NCBI RefSeq assembly: GCF_003052165.1
Contig: NZ_CP024869.1
Coordinates: 2,018,001 to 2,082,000, forward strand
From: Dietzia sp. JS16-p6b
GTDB taxonomy: Bacteria; Actinomycetota; Actinomycetes; Mycobacteriales; Mycobacteriaceae
DNA: 64,000 nucleotides
Reading direction: 5' to 3'
Below are positions 8,498 through 17,560 of the stretch, in pieces (within the stretch, counting starts at the first letter, position 1; each line of letters opens with the position of its first letter). The position numbers and the translations under genes were made by a program. The notes under the pieces were generated by a model that was not told the DNA's origin, made no database searches, and saw nothing but the letters and a program-made list of their open reading frames with translations.

Positions 8498-10771
8498 TCA
8501 GTACTTGAACAGGTAGTCCGACTCGTCCGAGCCGGACAGTCGACGGACGCGCTCGGCCAACGCCGGGTGGTGGTCCAGTCCGGGATCGGAGTCGAGGATC
8601 TCCTCGGCGTGACGGCGTGCGATCTCGATGACCTCGCCGTCGTCGACGACGGACAGCAGTCGGAGCGAGGCCAACGCACCCGACTGGGCGTCTCCCAGGA
8701 CATCTCCCTCCCGGCGTTGGACCAGGTCGAGCTGCGCCAGCAGGAACCCGTCCGTGGTGGCGGCGACCGCACCCAGTCGTTCCATCGACTTCCCGCCCTC
8801 AGGAGAATTGGTCACCAGGAGGCAGAGCCCGGGCAGGCCACCCCGACCCACCCGGCCCCGGAGCTGGTGGAGTTGGCTCACCCCGAACCGGTCGGCGTCC
8901 ATCACCACCATCACGGTGGCCTCCGGGACGTCCACCCCGACCTCGATCACGGTCGTCGACACCAGGACGTCGAGATCACCGGAGGCGAACGCACCCATGG
9001 TCGACTCCTTCTCCTCGGGAGGGAGCCGACCATGCATGAGACCGAGACGGAGGCCCGCCAGTGGCCCGGTGGACAGGTACTCGTAGAGGTCCACGGCGGC
9101 GACCAGAGGGGGCCTGTCGCTCCCCCGGCCGTCGTCCCCTGCGGACGTACCGTTCGCGGCGTCGCCGGTGTCGGCGTCGATCCGCGCACACACGATGTAC
9201 GCCCGGTGTCCCGACTCGACCTCCTCCCGGACCCGCTCCCAGACGCGCTGCACCCATCTCGGCTTGTCCCGGGCCGGCACGACCGAGGTGGAGATGGGTC
9301 TGCGACCACCGGGGAGCTCGTCCAGCTCCGAGACCTCCAGGTCCCCGAAGACGGTCATCGCGATGGTGCGGGGGATCGGTGTCGCCGTCATCACCAGCAG
9401 GTGCGGGACCGTCCCGTCCCGCCCCTTGGCGCGGAGCCGATCGCGCTGACGCACCCCGAACCGGTGTTGCTCGTCGACCACGACCAGGCCCAGGTCGAAG
9501 AAGTCCACCGAGTCCTGGATGAGCGCGTGCGTGCCCACGACGATCCCGGCCTCACCGGTGACGATATCCAGGAGCGCCGCCCGCCGTTCCGCGGTGGACA
9601 TCGACCCCGTCAACAGCACGACCCGGGTGGCCTCCTCGGCGGCACCCAGTCGGCCCCGCTCCCCCAGATCGCCGAGCATGGCCGTCAACGAACGGTGGTG
9701 CTGGGTGGCCAGGACCTCGGTAGGGGCGAGCATCACGCACTGACGACCCGCATCGACCACCTGGAGCATCGCGAGCAGTCCGACGATCGTCTTGCCGGAG
9801 CCGACCTCCCCCTGCAGGAGGCGGTTCATCGGTTCATCCAGGGCGAGGTCGGCGGAGATCTCCTCCAGCACGGCGGTCTGACCGGCGGTGAGCTCGAACG
9901 GCATCCGCGCCTCCATGGCGGCGCGGACGCCGTCCGGGCGCACCGGACTGGCCGGCGCGGGGTCGCGGGCGACCGCGCGGCGCCGGGCCCCCAGGAGCAG
10001 CTGCAGCGCGATGGCCTCGTCGAACCGGAGTCGGTACCCGGCCCTGTCGGCGTCCTTGACGGTCTCCGGCAGATGAGCCTTGCGCAGCGCCTCGTCGAGG
10101 CCCATCAGACCGGCGGCCGCCAGGACCGTGTCGTCGAGGGGGTCCACGACGGGCACGAGGGCCCGGATCGCGGTCACGATCGCGCCGAGCAGGTCCCACG
10201 AGGTCACGCTCTTGCTGGCCGAGTAGATGGGCAGGAGGGGACGGTCGAACAGACTCGGGCCGCCCTCGGCGTCGATCTCGGACGCCAGCCGGGCCAGGGC
10301 GGCGAGATCACCCGAGCCCCTGAGCTCACGACCCTGGCCCGAGACCGGGCGCAGGACCAGGAACTCCGGGTGGGTGAGGTCCAGGGACCGGCGGAACCGC
10401 GACACGGTCCCGTCGAACATCGCCACCGTGCCCACTGGGAGCATGAACTTGATCCTGCGGCCGGCGAAGTAGACCACCTTGAACGTGGTGTCCTCGTCCT
10501 TCACCGTGAGCGTGAGCATCTCCCGCGACTGCCCCTGCTTGGTGGTGTAGTTGCGGGTCGTGGCAGTGGTGACCGTCCCGATGATCGTCACCCGCTCGCC
10601 CTCGACGAGTTCGCCCTTGTCGTAGCGCTGACCGTGCTGGCGGTAGCGGCGGGGCAGGGTGTGGAGCAGGTCGCCGACGGTCCGGTGGCCGAAGGCCGCG
10701 GTGATCCGCTCGGCCAGTCCGGCGTCGAGGACCTCCCCCAGCGCCGAGTCCGTGGTGACGAACGCGGTCAT
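8498..10771 (-). CDS. recG: ATP-dependent DNA helicase RecG
   Basis: A 757-residue superfamily 2 helicase that remodels stalled replication forks and branched DNA. An OB-fold wedge domain occupies about residues 55-145. Walker A GEVGSGKT is at 321-328 and the DEQH box at 433-436, followed by HRFGVRQRDRL. The C-terminal helicase half carries QLRGRVGRGG. The protein is longer than E. coli RecG because of acidic/Gly inserts, for example GDAANGTSAGDDGRGSD. Its ATG start overlaps the stop of the upstream DAK-type gene by 4 nt. Confidence 0.95.
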   Translation of the reverse strand: MTAFVTTDSALGEVLDAGLAERITAAFGHRTVGDLLHTLPRRYRQHGQRYDKGELVEGERVTIIGTVTTATTRNYTTKQGQSREMLTLTVKDEDTTFKVVYFAGRRIKFMLPVGTVAMFDGTVSRFRRSLDLTHPEFLVLRPVSGQGRELRGSGDLAALARLASEIDAEGGPSLFDRPLLPIYSASKSVTSWDLLGAIVTAIRALVPVVDPLDDTVLAAAGLMGLDEALRKAHLPETVKDADRAGYRLRFDEAIALQLLLGARRRAVARDPAPASPVRPDGVRAAMEARMPFELTAGQTAVLEEISADLALDEPMNRLLQGEVGSGKTIVGLLAMLQVVDAGRQCVMLAPTEVLATQHHRSLTAMLGDLGERGRLGAAEEATRVVLLTGSMSTAERRAALLDIVTGEAGIVVGTHALIQDSVDFFDLGLVVVDEQHRFGVRQRDRLRAKGRDGTVPHLLVMTATPIPRTIAMTVFGDLEVSELDELPGGRRPISTSVVPARDKPRWVQRVWERVREEVESGHRAYIVCARIDADTGDAANGTSAGDDGRGSDRPPLVAAVDLYEYLSTGPLAGLRLGLMHGRLPPEEKESTMGAFASGDLDVLVSTTVIEVGVDVPEATVMVVMDADRFGVSQLHQLRGRVGRGGLPGLCLLVTNSPEGGKSMERLGAVAATTDGFLLAQLDLVQRREGDVLGDAQSGALASLRLLSVVDDGEVIEIARRHAEEILDSDPGLDHHPALAERVRRLSGSDESDYLFKY

Positions 10772-12483
10772 TCGACCCCGACGTGCGCGAGCACCCGACC
10801 CGGTCCGGCCGCATACCCGACGACCTCCACGTCGGGATGTCCTTCGCGGATCCTGGACAGAGCGGTCTCGGTCGCGGCGTCGTCGTACTCGGCTCCGAGC
10901 AGCAGCGTCACCAGCTCGCCGCCGGAGGAGAGCAAGCGGTCCGCGAGCGCGCAGACGGCGTCCACCGGGTCCGTCTCGATGAGGGCGACATCGTGGCCCA
11001 CCATGCCGAGGAGATCACCGGCCGCACAGCGGCCCACCAACGTGAGCGCGTCGTGTCGGGCCCGCACCAGATGGGCGTGTCGGGTGGCCGCCGCCGCGTC
11101 CGCCATCCCGAATCCGTCCAGGGACAGGGTGGTCGAGGGGTCGTGAACGGCGAGGGCGGACAGCCCCTGTACGACGGAACCCGTCGGGAGGATGAGGGCG
11201 TTGCCGTCGATGTCGCGCAGCGCGGCGTCGAGGGCTTCGATCTGGGCCCTGGGTAGCTCACCGTTGGGCAACACGAGCAGCTCATCGGCGGACAACGCGA
11301 GGACCGCGTCGATCACTCCGCCCTCGTCCGCATCGACCGTCTGCGCCCCCGCCTCCGAGAACAACTCGGCCAGCGGCCCGTCCGGGACGATCGCCACCAC
11401 GACCCGCTCGGGTTCACCCGCGACCCGGCCCTCCGCGGCGCCGGACGCGCCCCGTCGACGGTGCCCGGCCTCCGTGCTCCCGCCCACCGGGTCCAACATG
11501 TCGGTCACACGGATCTCGGTGACGCGGCCGAGGGACAGGGCGACCTCGATCGCCGACCCGATGTCGTCGGTGTGGACGTGAACCGCCCAGCGGGCGTTGT
11601 CGCCGGTCCCGCCGTCACCGACGACGACCACGCTGTCGCCCAGGGTCCGGAGCGCCGACCTGAGTTCGTCGGCCCGCGCGTCGTCGGAATGGGTCAGGGA
11701 GTACATGACCTCGTACCGGGTGTCCGCGGAGGCCTCCGTCGCTCCCCCGTCGGCGCCGTCGCCCTCGCCGGTCGGCTCGGTGAACGGGTCCTCCGGGACG
11801 ACGTAGTCCGGCCGCTCGGGCGCCTGGCCCCCCAGCACCTCCACCATGGTGTCGAGCAGCACCAACAGGCCCCTGCCGCCCGCGTCCACGACGCCGGCCC
11901 GGGTGAGCGCGGGCAGTTGGGAGGTCGTGCGGTCGAGGGCCTCCGCCCCCGCGTCCGCCGCGGACCGCGCGACCTCGACGAGCGAGTTGGCCGACGACCG
12001 GCCGGCGCCCGCGGCCGCCTCGCGGAGCACGGTCACGATGGTGCCCTCGACCGGATCGCTGAGCGCGTGGTCGACGAGGGTGACCGCCGTGCGGAGAGCT
12101 CGGCGGTAGGTGGAGGCGTCGACGACCGTGAACGTCGCCGCCTCGCCGACCGCCCGGAGGACCTGCGACAGGATGACGCCGGAGTTGCCCCGCGCGCCGT
12201 GGACGGCGCCGTGCCCGAGCGCCACGGCGATCTCACGGGCACCGGCGCTCCCCCCGCCCTCGGAGATCCATGCCTCCTCACCCTCGGCGCGGTCGACGGC
12301 GGCTCTCATCGTGTAGAGCAGGTTGGTCCCCGTGTCCGAGTCCGGGACCGGGAAGACGTTGAGGGCGTTGATCTCCTCGCGATGGGTCGCGAGGTGCTCC
12401 ACGCACCGGCGGGCCCACTCCAGGAGCCCGTGGGCGTCCAGCGATGACGGGCGTTCCTCGACACTCGTCGACTCGTGTGCCAT
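10768..12483 (-). CDS. DAK2/DegV-type protein, FakA-like
   Basis: A 571-residue protein of the YloV/FakA family, the positional ortholog of Rv2974c. The N-terminal DhaL-type ATP-binding domain (about residues 20-215) carries NVFPVPDSDTGTN, whose Asp residues bind magnesium, and a GARGNSGVILSQ motif. A middle and a C-terminal domain follow. In Firmicutes, FakA phosphorylates fatty acids held by a DegV-type FakB partner. No FakB gene is visible in this window, so that role is inference. A GTG lies at 12486 and an ATG at 12483. I take the ATG, as GAGGAG then sits 5 nt upstream. Confidence 0.82.
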   Translation of the reverse strand: MAHESTSVEERPSSLDAHGLLEWARRCVEHLATHREEINALNVFPVPDSDTGTNLLYTMRAAVDRAEGEEAWISEGGGSAGAREIAVALGHGAVHGARGNSGVILSQVLRAVGEAATFTVVDASTYRRALRTAVTLVDHALSDPVEGTIVTVLREAAAGAGRSSANSLVEVARSAADAGAEALDRTTSQLPALTRAGVVDAGGRGLLVLLDTMVEVLGGQAPERPDYVVPEDPFTEPTGEGDGADGGATEASADTRYEVMYSLTHSDDARADELRSALRTLGDSVVVVGDGGTGDNARWAVHVHTDDIGSAIEVALSLGRVTEIRVTDMLDPVGGSTEAGHRRRGASGAAEGRVAGEPERVVVAIVPDGPLAELFSEAGAQTVDADEGGVIDAVLALSADELLVLPNGELPRAQIEALDAALRDIDGNALILPTGSVVQGLSALAVHDPSTTLSLDGFGMADAAAATRHAHLVRARHDALTLVGRCAAGDLLGMVGHDVALIETDPVDAVCALADRLLSSGGELVTLLLGAEYDDAATETALSRIREGHPDVEVVGYAAGPGRVLAHVGVE

Positions 12484-12612
12484 CACCCCTCCTCGGCGCC
12501 GCTGACCCCAGCTGTCCGACTCCGTCGGTCGGCCCGGCCAAGCCTAGTACCCTCACCGTGCGACACCCTGTCGAACAGGCCGAGACGGCCCGTACCACTC
12601 CCTGGAGACCAG

Positions 12613-13407
12613 ATGACCCCTGACCTGACCGCCGCTCCCCTCGTCACACTCGCTGACGGCGTCCTCACCATCCCCGTCTCCCTCGAGGGCAAGGGGAACT
12701 CGCTGGACTCCGACGCCGTCACCCAGGCGGGCACCGCGCTGACCGCCCTCCTGTCGGGCGAGATCGAGGCCGGCGCCATCCTCCTGGTGGGGTTGGGAAA
12801 GAACTTCTGTGCGGGCGGCAACGTGCCCGGATTCGCCGCGGCCGAGGACCGTTCGGAGCACGTCCGGGAGCTGGCCGACCGGCTGCACGGGGTGGTCCGA
12901 CAACTCGAGGAGGCGCCCGTGCCGGTGGTGGCCGCGGTGGCCGGGTGGGCGGCGGGCGCGGGACTGTCTCTCGCCCTGGCCGCCGACTTCTCCGTCGGGG
13001 GCCCGGACACCCGCCTGCTCGCGGCCTACCCGGGCATCGGCCTGTCCCCGGACGGTGGCATGTCGTGGCGTCTGCCCCGGGCGATCGGGGCGGCGGCGGC
13101 CCGGGCGTTCATCCTCGGCAACGAGCCCGTCCACGGGGCGCGGGCCCACGCCATCGGACTGCTCACCACCTTCACGGAGGAGGACGTCTCGACCACTGCT
13201 CGCGACCTGGCCGTCCGCCTCGCGAACGGCCCGCGGGCCTCGTACGCCGCCACCAAGGAACTGTTGCGTCGGTCCGGCGAGAGAACACTCGCGGAGCAGC
13301 TCGACGCGGAACGGGACTCCATCGCGGCGCTGGCGGTGTCTCCTGACGGGATCGAGGGCGTGGACGCGTTCGTCGCCAAGCGCACCCCGCGCTTCGGCGG
13401 GGTCTGA
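12613..13407 (+). CDS. Enoyl-CoA hydratase/isomerase family protein
   Basis: A 264-residue crotonase-fold protein acting on CoA thioesters. The first oxyanion-hole segment is GKNFCAGGNVPGFA and the second is AVAGWAAGAGLSLALAAD. The stretch LSPDGGMSWRLPRAIG has Asp-Gly-Gly where hydratases with two catalytic glutamates usually have a Glu, as in isomerase-type members. The downstream acid may be the Glu in GNEPVHGARA. The substrate is unknown. GGAGA lies 5 nt before the ATG. Its last 28 nt, including the stop, are duplicated just downstream (see repeat). Confidence 0.85.
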   Translation: MTPDLTAAPLVTLADGVLTIPVSLEGKGNSLDSDAVTQAGTALTALLSGEIEAGAILLVGLGKNFCAGGNVPGFAAAEDRSEHVRELADRLHGVVRQLEEAPVPVVAAVAGWAAGAGLSLALAADFSVGGPDTRLLAAYPGIGLSPDGGMSWRLPRAIGAAAARAFILGNEPVHGARAHAIGLLTTFTEEDVSTTARDLAVRLANGPRASYAATKELLRRSGERTLAEQLDAERDSIAALAVSPDGIEGVDAFVAKRTPRFGGV

Positions 13408-13444
13408 GCGCACCCCGCGTTCCGGCGGGGTCCGAGCGCACCCC
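13380..13444 (+). repeat. 28-bp tandem repeat, two and one-third copies, at the 3' end of the crotonase gene
   Basis: Two 28-bp units (13380-13407 and 13408-13435) differ at three positions, and a 9-bp partial third unit ends at 13444. The first unit is the last 28 nt of the crotonase gene. In the second unit the stop TGA has become CGA. Each unit contains CCCCGC...GCGGGG, a 6-bp inverted repeat with a 6-nt loop, so each copy can form a hairpin between two convergent genes and may act as a bidirectional terminator. Confidence 0.8.
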
Positions 13445-14153
13445 TACGTCTGATCCGGCAGCTCGGGCAGCCGCCAGTCGACGGGGTCCACGCCGAGCCG
13501 GCACAGCTCGTCGTTCGCGCGGCTGAACGGGCGGGACCCGAAGAACCCACGCGAGGCCGACAGCGGCGAGGGATGCGCGGAGGCGATGACCGGTGTGCCC
13601 CCGAGCATCGGCCCGAGGGACTGTGCCTGGCGCCCCCAGAGGATCGCGACCATCGGTCGGTTGCGCTCGATCAGCGCCTCGATCGCCCGCCCGGTGACCT
13701 CCTCCCACCCTTTGCGCTGGTGGGAGGCGGGCTGCCCCGGAGCCACGGTGAGCACCCGGTTGAGGAGGAGCACGCCGCTGCGGGTCCAGGCACTCAGGTC
13801 ACCGTGTGCGGGGCCGGCAGCCCGAGGTCGTCGGTGTACTCGCGGTAGATGTTGACCAGACTCCGCGGCAGGGGGCGGACGTGTCCGTCCACGGCGAAGC
13901 TCAGACCGACGGCGTGGCCCGGGGTCGGATAGGGGTCCTGACCCACGATCAGCACGCGGACGTCGTCGAACGGCTGGGTGAACGCGCGCAGGATCCGGTC
14001 ACCGGTGGGGAGGTGGCCGCGCCCCGCCGAATTCTCCTGGCGCAGGAAGTCGCCCATTCGCCGGATGCGGACCTCGACCGGCGCCAACGCGCGCGCCCAC
14101 CCCGGTTCGACGAGCTCGTCCAGCGGGCGTCGGCCCGCGTCGCCCCCGAGCAC
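13444..14153 (-). pseudogene. ung: Uracil-DNA glycosylase with an apparent 1-base frameshift
   Basis: Ung removes uracil from DNA. The first part (GTG at 14153 to about 13805) carries the water-activating motif [16 protein letters not shown] and [16 protein letters not shown], then stops in frame at 13795. The rest continues in another frame as [25 protein letters not shown] and the second catalytic motif [19 protein letters not shown]. Inserting one base near 13802-13806, for example an extra C in CACACGGT, would restore a 236-residue protein of normal Ung length. It is either a real frameshift or a sequence error. All other parts look intact, so recent decay or error is more likely than an old pseudogene. 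It lies 4 nt after the carbonic-anhydrase-like gene. Confidence 0.85.
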
Positions 14154-14157
14154 CCGG

Positions 14158-14679
14158 TCAGTCGATCCGTCGCAGCTCGGAGCGGTACCGCATCGCGTTC
14201 TCGTGGTATTTCTGCGTGTTCCCCTCGAGCATCGCCGGGTCCACCTCGTACCCCTCGCGAATCCTCGCGGGCGCCCCCATCGCCATGCGCGCGGGGGGGA
14301 GCTCGAACCGGGGCGGGATCAGGCACCCGGCGGCGACGACCGCCCCGGCACCGATCGCGGCGCCGTTGAGCACGATCGAACCGGAGGAGACGAGAGCACC
14401 GTCCCCGATCGTCGCCCCCTCGATGTGCGCGTTGTGGCCCACGATGCAGTGCTCTCCGAACACCGTCGGTTCGGTCTCGGTGCAGTGGACGATCGTGCCG
14501 TCCTGGATGTTGGTCATCGCACCGACCTCGATGCGCCCGTAGTCTCCGCGGAGGACGGCGGTCGGCCACACCGACACGCCCGGCCCCAGCCGGACGCGGC
14601 CGATCACCACGGCGTCGGGGTGCACCCAGGCGTCGGGGGCGATGTCGGGTTCGAGGTCTCCGAGGGCGTAGACGGCCAT
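14158..14679 (-). CDS. Gamma-carbonic-anhydrase-like hexapeptide protein
   Basis: A 173-residue left-handed beta-helix protein with hexapeptide repeats throughout, such as [12 protein letters not shown] and [12 protein letters not shown]. The three metal-binding histidines of the gamma-class appear in TIVHCTE and CIVGHNAH. The C-terminus is a helical cap ([16 protein letters not shown]). Family members include CamH/YrdA-type proteins, many without shown carbonic anhydrase activity, so the activity is uncertain. It lies between thiL and ung in a leftward operon, 9 nt after thiL. Confidence 0.85.
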   Translation of the reverse strand: MAVYALGDLEPDIAPDAWVHPDAVVIGRVRLGPGVSVWPTAVLRGDYGRIEVGAMTNIQDGTIVHCTETEPTVFGEHCIVGHNAHIEGATIGDGALVSSGSIVLNGAAIGAGAVVAAGCLIPPRFELPPARMAMGAPARIREGYEVDPAMLEGNTQKYHENAMRYRSELRRID

Positions 14680-14688
14680 GCGCTCAGC

Positions 14689-15675
14689 CTAGTTCGCGCC
14701 CCGTGCGGAGTCCCAGCCCCCCGGGGTGCGCGGGCGGCCGTCCAGATAGACGGCCCCGGGGTCCCCCTCGCGGATCGTCCCGATGACGGTGAAGCCCGGG
14801 GGCACGGTCGTCCCGGGAGGGAAGGTTCCGAGCAGCCCGTGATCCTCCCCGCCGTCGAGGATCCAGTCCACGATCTGCGCGTCGGGGTCGCCGAGCCCCA
14901 GTGCCGCAGCGGCCTCGCCCAGCCGGGGATCGACGGGCAGCGCCCCGACGACGAGGTCCGCGGCCACCCCGGACGCGCGCGCCATCCCGGACAGGTCGCG
15001 GAGGAGGCCGTCGCTGACGTCGGTGAGCGCGCTGGCGCCGGCGAGCCTGGCCGCCCTGCCGGAACCGATCGGGGGTTCGGGGACCCTGTGGGCCTGTTGC
15101 AGGGCGCCGTCGTGGTGCCCCGCCAGCAGTAGTGCCAACCCCGCGGCGGACCGACCGGGTTCACCGGTGAGCGCGATTCGGTCTCCGGGGGCGGCGCCGT
15201 CGATCCGCAGGGGGCGCGCGCCGTCCGGCAGGGTGCCCATCGCGGTGACCCCGACGACGACGAGGGTCGCGCTGGTGAGATCACCGCCCACCACCTCCGC
15301 ACCGGATCGCGCGGCCTCTCCGTGGATTCCGGCGGCCAGCTCACCGATCTGTTCCATGGTCGTCCTGCCGGGCACCGCCAGGGCCACGAGGACCCGGGAG
15401 CAGTCGGCGCCCATGGCCAGGACGTCGGAGACGTTCTGTGCGACGGCGCGGCGACCGATGTCCCGCCACGTGGTCAGGTCCAGACGGAAGTGGGTGCCCT
15501 CGACCAGCATGTCCGTCGTCACCACGGTCGCCGCGGCGGGCCCGAGAACCGCCGCGTCGTCCCCGTTGCCCACGGGATCGCCCGAGCCGACCCGCCCCGG
15601 CCCGCTCAACACCTCCAGGACCGCGGCTTCCCCGACTTCGGCGACGGTCGGTGGCCGGTCGCTCGCAGCGCTCAT
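14689..15675 (-). CDS. thiL: Thiamine-monophosphate kinase
   Basis: A 328-residue AIR-synthase-fold kinase that turns thiamine monophosphate into thiamine diphosphate, the cofactor used by IlvB elsewhere in this window. The N-terminal metal and ATP residues lie in GNGDDAAVL and TTDMLVEGTHF. RRAVAQNVSDVLAMGA and GGDLTSA are family motifs, and LTDVSDGLLRDL is the second metal site. GGEDHGLLG replaces the usual GGEDYEL. ATG at 15675. The upstream 111 bases are shared with a divergent gene. Confidence 0.94.
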   Translation of the reverse strand: MSAASDRPPTVAEVGEAAVLEVLSGPGRVGSGDPVGNGDDAAVLGPAAATVVTTDMLVEGTHFRLDLTTWRDIGRRAVAQNVSDVLAMGADCSRVLVALAVPGRTTMEQIGELAAGIHGEAARSGAEVVGGDLTSATLVVVGVTAMGTLPDGARPLRIDGAAPGDRIALTGEPGRSAAGLALLLAGHHDGALQQAHRVPEPPIGSGRAARLAGASALTDVSDGLLRDLSGMARASGVAADLVVGALPVDPRLGEAAAALGLGDPDAQIVDWILDGGEDHGLLGTFPPGTTVPPGFTVIGTIREGDPGAVYLDGRPRTPGGWDSARGAN

Positions 15676-15786
15676 CGGTGTCCTCGGTGGTCAGGCGCCG
15701 GGAGCTCCGGCGGGTGTCTGTAGCGTTGCCGACAGGCTAGCGGCCGCGACCCGGGCGGCCGATCGCAGGAGAGAGGACGACTCGAG

Positions 15787-16434
15787 GTGCGCACCACGGA
15801 GACGAACTCGGGGGACCGGCACGACGCGAGGTCATCCGGTTCATCCGGGCCCGCGGCATCGCAGGACCTGACGCCCGACGGTGGACACCGACCACCGGTC
15901 TCGACCGTCGTCGTGATCGCGGCGGTCCTGATCCCGCTGGTGTTGCTCGCCGTGGTCCTGGTTCTGGTGCGCAGTATGAGCGACGAGGCCGCCGAGACCG
16001 CCGCGAGCGAGCCCGTCACCGCGGTGAGCATCCCGGCCCCCGGCGCCGGATCCGAGGAGTGCCTGTCGCTTCTGGAGTCTCTCCCGGAGTCCCTGGGCGA
16101 GGCCGACCGCGTCCCGTTCGTCGAACCCGCGCCCCCGGGCGCGGCGGCGTACCGGTTGCCCGACGCCGAGACCGTCGTCGTCCGCTGCGGTCTGCCCGCA
16201 CCGCCGACCTTCACGGTCGGGTCGACGCTCCAGGAGGTCAACGGTGTGCAGTGGTTCAACGATCCGGACCCGGATCCGGCCGTGACGTCGTCCACCTGGG
16301 TGGCCGTGGACCGGCCGGAGTACATCGCGGTCACGCTCCCCGCGACCGGCGGCACGGGCCCGATCCAGGACCTGTCGGACGCGCTCTCCGCCGTCCTCGA
16401 GGCCGTGGAACCGCGGCCCGCGCCGATCAGCTGA
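15787..16434 (+). CDS. Membrane-anchored DUF3515 protein
   Basis: A 215-residue protein, positional counterpart of Rv2980, with a 40-residue polar N-terminus, one membrane segment at about residues 40-62 (VVVIAAVLIPLVLLAVVLV) and an extracytoplasmic DUF3515 domain. Two cysteines, in SEECLSLL and VVRCGLP, could form a disulfide. GTG at 15787 is preceded by a purine-rich GGAGAGAGG. The family has no established function; its conserved place beside thiL and ddl points to the cell envelope only weakly. Confidence 0.8.
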   Translation: MRTTETNSGDRHDARSSGSSGPAASQDLTPDGGHRPPVSTVVVIAAVLIPLVLLAVVLVLVRSMSDEAAETAASEPVTAVSIPAPGAGSEECLSLLESLPESLGEADRVPFVEPAPPGAAAYRLPDAETVVVRCGLPAPPTFTVGSTLQEVNGVQWFNDPDPDPAVTSSTWVAVDRPEYIAVTLPATGGTGPIQDLSDALSAVLEAVEPRPAPIS

Positions 16435-16443
16435 CCCGCGCGG

Positions 16444-17550
16444 TCAACACCCGGCCAGCGCGGTCCGCACGAGGGTGTCGAGCAGGGTCCGGTAGTCGAC
16501 TCCGGAGGCCGCCCACATCTGTGGGTACATCGATATCGGGGTGAATCCCGGCATGGTGTTGACCTCGTTGATCACCGGCCCGTGGTCGGTGACGAAGAAG
16601 TCGACGCGGCTCAGCCCACGCGCGTCCAGGGCGTGGAACGCCTCGACGGCCAGGGCCCGAAGGCGATCGGTCTCCGCGGCGGGGAGCCGCGCGGGCAGGT
16701 CGAACGTGCAGACGTCGTCGAGATACTTCGTGTCGAAGTCGTAGAAGGAGTCGCCCTCCGTCTCGCCGTCCAGACCGGTCGGCTCCCCGGGGATGTGCAA
16801 CTCGGCGGGCAGGCTCGCCTCCACCCGGCCGTCCGGATACTGCAGAACGCCGCATTCGACCTCGCGACCCACGATGGCCGCCTCGATGATGACCTTGGGG
16901 TCGAACCGGCGGGCCTCGGCGATGGCCGCGTCGAGTTCTCCCCGGTCGCTGACCTTGGTGATCCCGATGGACGACCCACCGCGGGCGGGCTTGACGAACA
17001 ACGGCAACCCGAGCCGGTCCACCTCCGACTCCGGCACCGGCCCCGACCCGGGACGCAACACGACCTGCTCGCCGATCGGCAGTCCGGCCGCACCCAACAC
17101 CACCTTGGTGAACTCCTTGTCCATTCCGGCCGCGCTGGCGAACACCCCCGGGCCCACGTATGGGACGCCCGAGAGCTCCAACAGCCCCTGGACGGTGCCG
17201 TCCTCCGCATGGGTGCCGTGCATGACGGGGAACACCACGTCCACCCGGGCCACCTCGTCGCCGGCGCGCTCACCGTCCAGGAACCGCAGGACCCCGCGGT
17301 CGTCGGCGGACAGGCCGAGTGCCACCCGGGGTCGACCCGGGTCGACCTCCGGCAGCACACGGTCGATGATCCGCAGGCCCGAGACGTCGTCGGGACCCAG
17401 GGTCCACGTCCCCGATCCGGTGATCCCGACCGGGACCACCTCGTAGACGGCTGGGTCGAGGTGTGCCATGACGGCACCGGCGGACACGCAGCTGACGGAG
17501 TGCTCCGAGCTACGCCCGCCGTACAGGACGGCAACGGTGATGCGATTCAC
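16444..17550 (-). CDS. ddl: D-alanine-D-alanine ligase
   Basis: A 368-residue ATP-grasp enzyme that joins two D-alanines for peptidoglycan. The N-terminus VAVLYGGRSSEHSVSCVSAG holds the first D-Ala site (Glu in SSEHS). LFVKPARGGSSIGITKV is the ATP-grasp loop, and RVDFFVTDHGPVINEVNTMP carries the metal ligands, including Glu and Asn. GTG at 17550. It is 10 nt from gpsA upstream. Length fits the actinobacterial form, which has a longer omega region than DdlB. Confidence 0.96.
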   Translation of the reverse strand: MNRITVAVLYGGRSSEHSVSCVSAGAVMAHLDPAVYEVVPVGITGSGTWTLGPDDVSGLRIIDRVLPEVDPGRPRVALGLSADDRGVLRFLDGERAGDEVARVDVVFPVMHGTHAEDGTVQGLLELSGVPYVGPGVFASAAGMDKEFTKVVLGAAGLPIGEQVVLRPGSGPVPESEVDRLGLPLFVKPARGGSSIGITKVSDRGELDAAIAEARRFDPKVIIEAAIVGREVECGVLQYPDGRVEASLPAELHIPGEPTGLDGETEGDSFYDFDTKYLDDVCTFDLPARLPAAETDRLRALAVEAFHALDARGLSRVDFFVTDHGPVINEVNTMPGFTPISMYPQMWAASGVDYRTLLDTLVRTALAGC

Positions 17551-17560
17551 CGGGCCGAGG

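Noticed and set aside
8567-11146. Plus-strand open frame of 859 codons
   Set aside because: Antisense to recG and the FakA-like gene. No recognisable domain; His/Asp/Gln/Arg-rich shadow composition.
12484-12612. Ribosomal protein L28 gene (rpmB), expected near this point by synteny with M. tuberculosis
   Set aside because: The 128 bases between the FakA-like and crotonase genes hold no such frame on either strand.
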